Below, in pieces: positions 8,131 to 15,517 of a stretch of 64,000 bases of DNA (position 1 is the stretch's first letter; each line of letters begins with the position of its first letter). Origin of the DNA: Thermogemmatispora sp042408735 (lineage in GTDB: Bacteria > Chloroflexota > Ktedonobacteria > Ktedonobacterales > Ktedonobacteraceae); the NCBI RefSeq assembly GCF_042408735.1, contig NZ_JBHOQV010000062.1, positions 12,945-76,944 of the forward strand, in the 5' to 3' direction. The translations under genes and the position numbers were made by a program. The notes beneath the pieces were generated by a model that searched no databases, was not told the origin of the DNA, and saw only the letters and a list, made by a program, of their open reading frames with translations.

Positions 8131-9429
8131 ATGCTATCTGGTTTGCCGCTACAAGTGAGCATAAGATGGCGAGAGGGGAAAGAGATGAGGAAGAGATTCA
8201 CGGCAGAAGAAGAGAGCCAGTCAAGAGGTAGATTTCGGGAATGCAAGAGGAGCGCAAACGCTTCGGGCGCGCTCACCGGCGATCAGAGCGCGAAGGGGAG
8301 CAGCGGTTCCGGTCTGAGCGAGGATGAGGTGGCGCGCCGCTGGTGGGCACTCCCACCAGGTACGTCGCTCCCTCTGAGCACGGGGGGGTCGCTGCTCTTG
8401 CTCTTTCCGGGGCGCCCTGGTGGACGCTGCGGGCCGGATGTCCGGGATGCTGTCTTCTACGACGGAGGGCAGGAAGTGGTGGGCGATGTTGAGCTGCACG
8501 TGCGAGCCAGCGACTGGCAGGCCCATGGCCATTACAACGACGCACGCTATAACAACGTGGTGCTGCACGTTGTGCTGATCTGCGACCAGGCCAGGCCGTT
8601 GCGGCGTCAAGACGGCAGTCTCATCCCGCTCTGCTCACTCTACGATGCGGTGATCACGCCTGCCGATCTTCAGCTCTTTCCTCCGGCTGCCGACGGCTCA
8701 CCAGCGCGGTGGCCCTGTCAGCGTCTCTGGCCTCAGATGGCACCCGCCGAGCGCGCCCACCTGCTCACCCTGGCCGGTACCCTGCGCTTCCAAGAGAAGG
8801 CCGAGCGCTTTGTGACAGCCCTGCGGCAGACAGAGGCCCATGCCTCCTTCTCTGCGTACGACGTCTGCCTGATTACAGCCCTGGCCGAGGGCCTGGGATA
8901 CGGGCGCGACCGCCGCTTTTTCCGCGCCTGTGGTCGGCGCCTGCTCGGCCTGGCCACGGCCCTGCCCGAGCCAGAGGGACGAGCCTGGAGGCCGCCCCGA
9001 CTGGAGGCCACGCGCCTTCGGGCGCTGGGCTTGCTGGTCGCCCGCTGGTCGGTGACGGGCGCCTGGGCGACCCTCCTGCCGGCTCTGGGCCTCGAGCTAC
9101 CCGGGAGGGCGATCGCCGGGTTACGGGCCGCACTGGCTCCTGTGAGCCGCTCCCGCTGCGACATCCTGATCTGCAATGTGGTCTTACCTTTTGCCTACGC
9201 TGTCGCTCTGATCGAGGGGAACAGGGCACTCGCCGACCAGGCTCAGCAGCTCTACCAGCATTATCCGGCCCTGCCATCCAACCAAATCACGCGCGCCATG
9301 TCCCGGCAGCTCCAGCTCCCAGGCGAGCCACGGCTCGCCTGTCAGCAGCAGGGCCTTCACCATATCTATCAAGAAAGCTGCCGCGCCAAACGCTGCGGCC
9401 TTTGCATGGCAGGGAAGCAGCTGCTATGA
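8131..9429 (+). CDS. DUF2851 family protein
   Basis: 432 residues. The signature region GPDVRDAVFYDGG ... VVGDVELHVRASDWQAHGHYNDARYNNVVLHVV is diagnostic of DUF2851. A helical middle follows, with a Cys-rich end CRAKRCGLCMAGKQ that may bind a metal. The family is found mainly in Bacteroidetes and Chloroflexi; the 'GDVE.H' motif looks nuclease- or hydrolase-like to me but function is not established. A second plausible start is ATG 8185, preceded by GAGAGGGGAA; the first 18 residues are not conserved-looking. The stop overlaps the next ATG (ATGA), so the pseudouridine synthase is probably translationally coupled. Confidence 0.8.
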   Translation: MLSGLPLQVSIRWREGKEMRKRFTAEEESQSRGRFRECKRSANASGALTGDQSAKGSSGSGLSEDEVARRWWALPPGTSLPLSTGGSLLLLFPGRPGGRCGPDVRDAVFYDGGQEVVGDVELHVRASDWQAHGHYNDARYNNVVLHVVLICDQARPLRRQDGSLIPLCSLYDAVITPADLQLFPPAADGSPARWPCQRLWPQMAPAERAHLLTLAGTLRFQEKAERFVTALRQTEAHASFSAYDVCLITALAEGLGYGRDRRFFRACGRRLLGLATALPEPEGRAWRPPRLEATRLRALGLLVARWSVTGAWATLLPALGLELPGRAIAGLRAALAPVSRSRCDILICNVVLPFAYAVALIEGNRALADQAQQLYQHYPALPSNQITRAMSRQLQLPGEPRLACQQQGLHHIYQESCRAKRCGLCMAGKQLL

Positions 9430-10217
9430 GCACTTCAGCAGGCAAAGAGCGTCTCGCTCGTTTTCTGGCCCATGCCGGCGTCGCTTCACGTCGCCATGCC
9501 GAAACGCTCATCTTCAGCGGGCGAGTGCAGGTCAATGGGCAGACGGTGACCACGCCAGCAACGCGCATTGATCCCGCACGCGACACGGTCACCGTCGATG
9601 GCCAGCGCATTCAAGCGTCGAGGCGTCACCTCTACCTTATGTTACACAAGCCAGCGGGCTATGTCAGCACAGTGAGCGATCCCCAGGGGCGGCCCACGGT
9701 GCTGGATCTGCTGCCCGAGGAGCTGCGCCGCCTGCGCCTCTATCCTGTCGGGCGGCTCGACCTGGACACCACAGGGCTGCTGCTTCTCACCAACGATGGC
9801 GAGTTCGCGCTGCACATGATGCATCCCCGTTTCTCTCCTGAGAAACGCTACCGGGCACTCGTGCGAGGCTATCCCTCTAGCAGCACGCTGGAGCGACTTC
9901 GCCAGGGAGTAGTGATCGAAGAAGACGATGGGCGTCCCTACCGCACTGCGCCCATCGGGGTGCGACCACTACAGCGAACGGCAGCCGGCACGTGGCTGGA
10001 GCTACGCCTGCACGAGGGGCGGAAACGCCAGATTCGACGTATGCTTGCCAGTGTTGGCCATCCAGTCATCGAGCTGCAACGGGTGGCCATTGGTCCTCTG
10101 ACGCTGGGCGACCTGGCGCCCGGAAGCTGGCGCCCGCTGACCAGGGCCGAAATTGCTGCCCTCCAGGCCCAGGCTGCGCCAGCGCGCTCCAGATCGGCAG
10201 AATGGAGGAAGGGATAG
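9426..10217 (+). CDS. RsuA/RluB-family rRNA pseudouridine synthase
   Basis: 263 residues. N-terminal S4 RNA-binding domain (RLARFLAHAGVASRRHAETLI ... GRVQVNGQTV) is followed by the pseudouridine synthase domain. The catalytic motif GRLDLDTTGLLLLTNDG contains the Asp nucleophile. A C-terminal block RKRQIRRMLASVGHPV.EL is typical of RsuA/RluB/E/F. Closest by eye to RluB-type large-subunit enzymes. The reading frame stays open for 700 bases upstream, but the ATG at 9426 overlapping the DUF2851 stop begins exactly at the S4 domain. Confidence 0.9.
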   Translation: MSTSAGKERLARFLAHAGVASRRHAETLIFSGRVQVNGQTVTTPATRIDPARDTVTVDGQRIQASRRHLYLMLHKPAGYVSTVSDPQGRPTVLDLLPEELRRLRLYPVGRLDLDTTGLLLLTNDGEFALHMMHPRFSPEKRYRALVRGYPSSSTLERLRQGVVIEEDDGRPYRTAPIGVRPLQRTAAGTWLELRLHEGRKRQIRRMLASVGHPVIELQRVAIGPLTLGDLAPGSWRPLTRAEIAALQAQAAPARSRSAEWRKG

Positions 10218-10698
10218 CCCTCCCGCATAGGCGGCACTGACCCACAAAGGCCAAGAATCTTCCAGAGCTGCATCGCTCTCCCAGATTGCAGTCCTTCCGA
10301 CTCCCTAAACGGCACTTGGGCTTTTGAGACTAAGCTTCCATCCAGGCAGCAGCGTGACTGCCACCCTATCTCATCTCTTGTTCTTAAAAGAAGCTCTAGT
10401 CGACTCTCGCAGTCCAGACCGAAGGTGCCTGTGTCACCAGACCGCTCCCTGGTCGGCCAGTGCCGGTCTTCTCACGGCAGCCGTCGGGTTCTCCCTCCTG
10501 GCTCCTTACCAGCAAGAACCTACCCGCCAGTGGCGGCAGAGACTTCCTCTTAACATAGGAAGACATGGCTTGTATCTCCTGGGTATGGTAAGAGGAGCAA
10601 GAGTAGAGCATGCCAGGGCAGCCAGCAGGCCGGCCTCAGCTCGCAGCCGGCGCGCTCTTATGAGGCGTCACAGCACTGGACCGGGAGAGAGACCTTCT
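10218..10698 (+). other. Intergenic stretch upstream of the histidine kinase
   Basis: About 480 bases. An in-frame open extension of the downstream kinase covers 10324-10698 but its translation (Arg/Ser/Pro-rich, no domain) looks non-coding. A purine run GGGAGAGAG just before 10699 fits a Shine-Dalgarno. No tRNA or terminator recognised. Confidence 0.4.
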
Positions 10699-12177
10699 AT
10701 GTTCACAGCGGAGAGGCTTTTACAAACAATCCGGCGTCTCCAAGACCTGCCCGAGCCGGACGGGCGACGCCTGCTCCTCAACCTGCTGCGCAGGGGCAGC
10801 GCGGCCCGACGTGGCCTGCTTTTCCTCATCGCAGAAGAGGCTGGGCAATTGCGCCTGCTTGAGAGCAGTGGCCGTCTGCCGCCGTGTCCGCTCCCTCAGA
10901 GCGAGCAGCGGCGGGGAGAGAGCGCCGTCGATCTGATCCCCTTGCACGGCCTCTTTGGCAGCACTCTCCGAGAGCCTGCGGCCCGCTTCATCCCCTCCAT
11001 CCAGGGCGAACCGCGGGCCTTACCCATCGAGCGCTACTGGAGCAGCGCCGCCGAGCGCCTGCTCCTCTGTCCCCTGGGCCTGGCTGGCCGGTCCCCCAAG
11101 GCCCTTCTGGTCCTCTGCTTCACCTCCGAGCCGGCCGGCCAGCCAGCAGCCCAGCACGACACCCCGGCGTCCCTGCTCAAGAACGACCTCTTCCAGTCCT
11201 GCCTCCTGCTGCTCGCGAGCTACCTTCCCTCCTCCTTCTCCTTCACAGGAGCCAGTGCCGATGAGCAGGCAAACGAAGGCCGGCCCCAGAAACGCCGGAG
11301 CGCAGCAGCGGCAGTGGCTCCCCTAGCAGCCAGGTCCCTGCCGCCAGGAACGGCGATCGAAGAAGAGCGGGCGCGCATCGCCTTCACTCTTCACGACGGT
11401 CTGGCCCAGGAACTAGCACATCTCCTGCATCAACTAGAGATAGCAGACTCGCTGCAGGAAAGCCAGCCAGAGGAGGCCCGGCGCGCCCTGGCGGAAGCCC
11501 AGCAGCAACTGCGCCAGAGCCTGGAGCGTCTCCGCGAAACCATTGCCACCCTGGCACCTGCCCCACTCGGAGAGATCAGCATCGAGCTGGCGCTGCGCTC
11601 GCTACTGGCTGACTTTCAAAGAGCGGTGCCCACCATCGCCCTGGAAGAAAGCATAGAGCAGCCCCTGACCATGCCCCGCGCCCTTGAGGCGACGGTCTTC
11701 CACGTAGTGCAGGAGGCACTCAATAACGTGCGCAAGCATGCTCAGGCCAGCCGCGTCAAAATTAGCATCAGCACCCTACGCCGGGAGAAGACACTGCTGG
11801 TGAGCATCGAAGATAACGGGAAGGGTTTCGCGCCAGACCGCCGCGAGAGCAGTCTGGCGCGCCAGCTTGGACTCTACTTCATGCGCGAGCGCGTCCAGCG
11901 AGCCGGCGGCAGCCTGACCATCCAGAGCGCCCCCCAACAGGGCACGCACATTGAGGCACGTTTCCCCCTGAGAGTCGCCGTCTCCCCTCTCACCGCTCGC
12001 GAGCGCCAGATTCTGGAGCTACTCAGCAACGGAGCCAGCGACCGTGCGATCGCTCAGCAGCTCGCATTGAGCGCCGAGGCTGTCAGAAGGCATATTCAAA
12101 CCATCTTGCACAAGCTCAAAGCCCACAATCGAACTCAGGCCGTCGCCAGCGCTCTCCGCCGCCGCTGGCTAGAGTGA
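10699..12177 (+). CDS. HisKA_3-type sensor histidine kinase fused to a LuxR-type HTH
   Basis: 492 residues from ATG 10699. An N-terminal region of about 200 residues looks like a GAF-type sensor. The dimerisation/H-box is EEERARIAFTLHDGLAQELAH (phosphoacceptor His in TLHDG). The GHKL ATPase N-box is VVQEALNNVRKHAQA, with G-boxes EDNGKGF and GTHIEARFP. The C-terminus is a complete LuxR/GerE HTH (LTARERQILELLSNGASDRAIAQQLALS ... HIQTILHKL). There is no receiver domain, so sensing, kinase and DNA binding sit on one chain. Cytosolic, with no membrane helix seen. Longer N-terminal starts at 10324 or 10660 are possible. No partner response regulator lies next to it. Confidence 0.88.
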   Translation: MFTAERLLQTIRRLQDLPEPDGRRLLLNLLRRGSAARRGLLFLIAEEAGQLRLLESSGRLPPCPLPQSEQRRGESAVDLIPLHGLFGSTLREPAARFIPSIQGEPRALPIERYWSSAAERLLLCPLGLAGRSPKALLVLCFTSEPAGQPAAQHDTPASLLKNDLFQSCLLLLASYLPSSFSFTGASADEQANEGRPQKRRSAAAAVAPLAARSLPPGTAIEEERARIAFTLHDGLAQELAHLLHQLEIADSLQESQPEEARRALAEAQQQLRQSLERLRETIATLAPAPLGEISIELALRSLLADFQRAVPTIALEESIEQPLTMPRALEATVFHVVQEALNNVRKHAQASRVKISISTLRREKTLLVSIEDNGKGFAPDRRESSLARQLGLYFMRERVQRAGGSLTIQSAPQQGTHIEARFPLRVAVSPLTARERQILELLSNGASDRAIAQQLALSAEAVRRHIQTILHKLKAHNRTQAVASALRRRWLE

Positions 12178-12334
12178 AGCGCCTCTATCCCCATCCCACC
12201 CACCCAGATCCGAGCAGACTCCGGGCAGCAGAAAACAGCCCGAAAGACGGTCCTGAGGAGAGAAACAGCCGTGACTCACCAGCAAATCGGCGGCAAAGCA
12301 GCCAGGACAAAGAAAAAGCAGAGAGACTGGAGGG

Positions 12335-14929
12335 CTAGCGTCGGCGGTTACGCTTCAAATCTCTGCCGACCTGGAGCACATCTTTGACCCGCTCCAGGCG
12401 AGCGATGATACGCTGGAGCTGCTCGAGGCTTTCGATCTCCAGGGTTGCATTGATCACCGCCAGCTCGCGCGCACCATTAGTACGGGTAGACAAAGCGGCC
12501 ATATTGATGCCCAGCTCGGCGACCGCACTGGCAATATCGCGCATCAAGCCTGGACGATCCCGCGCCGTCACCAGGATGGGCGCCAGATAGCGGGACTGCT
12601 CCACGCCAGCCCAGCTCACCGCAATCAAGCGTTCGCTGTTATGCTCGCGATAGCGAGCAATGTTGGGGCAATCGGCCCGATGGACAATCACGCCGCGACC
12701 GCGGCTGATAAAGCCCACGATCTCATCGCCGGGCAGAGGGCAGCAGCAATTGGCCAGGCGGGTCAGCAAGCCGGTGACCCCGTCGACATAGAGATTGACC
12801 GCTGGCGCCTCTTTAGTGCCGCTGGCGGAGAGCAGCGGCTCCCCCTCCTGGTGAGTGCCATTCTCGCGCTCACGCCCATCGCGCTCGCGGACCTGCAGAT
12901 ACTCGCCCAGGCGCACAGCCACCCAGTGCTGACGGATCTTATCGCTGCCGATGGCCGCCAGCAGATCCTCAAAGGAGGCGAGACGAGGCTCCCGTTGCTC
13001 GCGCTGAGCATTATACTCTTCCACCAGGCGATCCTGCAGCTCCTCCGTCAGCACCTCCAGGCCCCGCAGGCCAAGGGCCTTCAGCTCCCGATCGAGGCGC
13101 TCACGTCCGATCTGGATATTGATATCGCGCTCGTGGGCCTTCAGATAGCGGCGAATGTGGCTGCGAGCCGCTGCCGTGCGCGCGAAATTGAGCCAGTCGC
13201 GGCTGGGATGAGCCGTACGACTCGTCGTAATATCGACAATCTCACCATTCTTCAGCTCATAGTCCAGGGGAACCATGCGCGCCACCAGCCGCCCCCCCTC
13301 GCCATCGTCGATCTCGGTAATGATGCGGGCGCCGGCGCAATGATTGCCGATCTCGCTATGAATGCGATAAGCGAAATCGATCGGCGTCGAGCCAGCGGGC
13401 AGATCCTTGACCTCGCCCTTGGGGGTGAAGACAAAGATCTGCTCGGAGAACGGATCGCTGCGCGAGGTCTCGGGCAACTCAGGCATACCACTCTGGGTAG
13501 CTCGCAGCTCGCGCTGCCACTCGGCCAACTGGCGCAACCAGGTCAGCAGCTCTTTGGCCGAAGGCGAAGCGCGATCTCCCGCATCCTTATAGTGCCAGTG
13601 CATGGCCACCCCATACTCGGCGAGCTGGTGCATCTCAAAGGTGCGGATCTGAATCTCCACCAACTGCTCGTCGAGGCAGAAGACCGTCGTATGGAGGGCC
13701 TGATAGCCGTTGGGCTTAGGATTGGCAATATAGTCCTTAATACGGCCCTCCTTGGGCTTCCAGAGACTATGGACATGGCCAAGGGCCAGATAGCAGTCCT
13801 GGGTCGTCTCCACCAGAATGCGGAAGGCGATCACATCGTGGATCTGATTCAGGTCCAGGCCGCGTTTCAGGTCTTCCAGGCTCTCGGTGCCGAGCAGGCT
13901 GGGCTGAGTCGGCAGGCCAGCGGAGCGCAGAATCTTCTTGTAGAAGCTAAAGAGGTGCTTAATGCGGCCAGAGACCTCCACATGCTTGAGGCCAATAGCC
14001 GCCATCTCGCGGCGCAAAATCTCACAGACCTTCTGCACATAGGCGCCCCACTGCTTCTTCTCGGCCTCCATCTGGTCGCGGACCCAGGCATATTGCACGG
14101 GCTGCAGGATCTCGAAAGCCAGGTCCTCCAGCTCGCACTCCACGCGCGACATTCCCAGGCGGCCCGCCAGCGGGGCATAAATCTCCCGCGTCTCCCGCGC
14201 CATCGTCAGCCGCTCCTGGGGATCGTACTGGAAAGCCGGATCGCGCAGCATACGCATCGCATGCAGGCGGTAAGCCAGCTTCAGCAGGACGACGCGCGGA
14301 TCATCGGACATGGCCAGGAACATCTTGCGCACCGTCTCGGCCTGCTGATGCTGTAGCGCGTCGCGGTTGCGTCGCTTGCGGCTCTCGCGGCTACTCTCGA
14401 CCTCAACGCGGCCCGTGGCGGGCAACAGTTGGGCACCAACCTGCTTTTTGCGCTCCAGAATGTTGAGGCGCAGCATGCTACTGACCACGCGCTCCACCGG
14501 GCGCCCCAGCTCCTCGCTCAGGCGCTCCAGAGAGAGCAGCTCGGCATCCACCGCTTCAAAGACCAAACCGGCGGCGACGCCAATGGCATCGATACGCATC
14601 TCGGCCAGAATCAAAGCCACGCCCAGGGCATGTTCCAGAGGAGGAAGGGCGCGCTTTCCCCTGACCCCACGACAGCGCTCCTGAGCCAGATTCAAAGCAT
14701 GCTGCACCAGTTCAATCTCGGAGGGGGACATATATTCCTGAACACGAGCCAGCAAGGCTTCTGCCGCACGCTCGTCGGGGGGTTTCTCTCCAACGGCAGT
14801 GGTCAGACCTCCGCCGGCCTCCACTTCCCCCAGCGCTCCCGAGGCAGACACAGATGAGCGCTCGCCCAATTGTCGGTCTGACTCATGCTCGATCGTCATC
14901 TCGACCATGTGCACATTTCTATATTTCAT
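12335..14929 (-). CDS. relA: RelA/SpoT homologue with degenerate hydrolase site (probable (p)ppGpp synthetase)
   Basis: 864 residues in RSH order: pseudo-HD, synthetase, TGS, then zinc-finger-like and ACT domains. The hydrolase motif LLHDVVED is replaced by LVFEAVDA (about 122-129), and the ADRLHN motif reads AYRLHA (about 219-224). The HD and third metal-ligand Asp are thus lost, while the upstream EHALGVA His remains. The synthetase looks intact: IHDVIAFRILV, GRIKDYIANPKPNGYQALHTTV and EIQIRT with the catalytic Glu. TGS (IFVFTPKGEVKDLPAGSTPIDFAY), a CCCPLPGD segment and a C-terminal ACT domain follow. Likely a synthetase-only stringent-response enzyme. A TAGACA-N17-TATAAT promoter lies about 180 bases upstream. 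Alternative Met codons lie at residues 8 and 11. The symbol relA is by inferred activity. Confidence 0.92.
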   Translation of the reverse strand: MKYRNVHMVEMTIEHESDRQLGERSSVSASGALGEVEAGGGLTTAVGEKPPDERAAEALLARVQEYMSPSEIELVQHALNLAQERCRGVRGKRALPPLEHALGVALILAEMRIDAIGVAAGLVFEAVDAELLSLERLSEELGRPVERVVSSMLRLNILERKKQVGAQLLPATGRVEVESSRESRKRRNRDALQHQQAETVRKMFLAMSDDPRVVLLKLAYRLHAMRMLRDPAFQYDPQERLTMARETREIYAPLAGRLGMSRVECELEDLAFEILQPVQYAWVRDQMEAEKKQWGAYVQKVCEILRREMAAIGLKHVEVSGRIKHLFSFYKKILRSAGLPTQPSLLGTESLEDLKRGLDLNQIHDVIAFRILVETTQDCYLALGHVHSLWKPKEGRIKDYIANPKPNGYQALHTTVFCLDEQLVEIQIRTFEMHQLAEYGVAMHWHYKDAGDRASPSAKELLTWLRQLAEWQRELRATQSGMPELPETSRSDPFSEQIFVFTPKGEVKDLPAGSTPIDFAYRIHSEIGNHCAGARIITEIDDGEGGRLVARMVPLDYELKNGEIVDITTSRTAHPSRDWLNFARTAAARSHIRRYLKAHERDINIQIGRERLDRELKALGLRGLEVLTEELQDRLVEEYNAQREQREPRLASFEDLLAAIGSDKIRQHWVAVRLGEYLQVRERDGRERENGTHQEGEPLLSASGTKEAPAVNLYVDGVTGLLTRLANCCCPLPGDEIVGFISRGRGVIVHRADCPNIARYREHNSERLIAVSWAGVEQSRYLAPILVTARDRPGLMRDIASAVAELGINMAALSTRTNGARELAVINATLEIESLEQLQRIIARLERVKDVLQVGRDLKRNRRR

Positions 14930-15517
14930 GAAGAAAATTGCAGGATACAGCCCAGTGCGGATTCACTTATCGCTCTTCCAGGGTAACTTTGCAAGAATCG
15001 TCAGCGGCCCCGCCACCTTGCTTTTTCACCGATGTGCTCCTTCATTCTCGCCTGGCAGCATCCCGGGCCTAGCGTTTCACAGGTTCTAGCAGTACATCCT
15101 TTCAGATTATAGACCTTGCAGATAGCCTTGTCTAGCTGCCCCAGGCAGCGGCAGACAGCGAGGAAGCGGCCAGCAGGGCGCTCAGAGCTGGACTAACGTA
15201 GCCCACAAAGTCCACACGGCCCTCAGCCCAACCCCAGGGTAAAGAGTACCACCGGCGAGGAAAGGGCGGGCGACTGACAGTCCTACCAGGCCAGCCGCTG
15301 CAGAAAGGATCACCACACGCTGCTCAGCGCCAGGCCAGGCCCAGGCTGCCCGGCGCGGCGCTGCCACCTGAAAAAAGGGTGCTGCCCACGCCCGAAAGGA
15401 GGGGGTCGCCAGCGCACGGCCAAGGCAAGCGCGCCATCCAGGGGGAAGACGAGAGTTCTGGCCCGCGCCAACGGCCACCAGCTCCGTCCTTGACTAACCC
15501 GACTCCAGCGCAGCAGC
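14930..15517 (-). other. Spacer between the two rel genes: leader of the first
   Basis: 588 bases with no convincing gene. The 15106-15134 promoter (- strand) would give the downstream rel gene its own transcript with a leader of about 170 nt. The part at 15140-15517 is GC-rich with no recognised element; no U-tract terminator was seen after the upstream rel. Confidence 0.45.
15106..15134 (-). promoter_or_regulatory. Sigma-70 type promoter for relA (12335-14929)
   Basis: On the minus strand: -35 TAGACA (15129-15134, five of six), 17-base spacer, -10 TATAAT (15106-15111, six of six). Predicted start near 15099. Confidence 0.65.

Noticed and set aside
8709..9425. Upstream 239-codon extension of the pseudouridine synthase frame
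   Set aside because: Overlaps DUF2851 in another frame; the S4 domain begins exactly at ATG 9426.
10324..10698. N-terminal 125-codon extension of the histidine kinase
   Set aside because: Translation is Arg/Ser/Pro-rich without domain similarity, and a better Shine-Dalgarno precedes ATG 10699.
12641..14356. Long plus-strand open frame of about 570 codons
   Set aside because: Antisense to the relA-type gene, whose conserved domains are clear; the frame is a GC-rich shadow with no domain.
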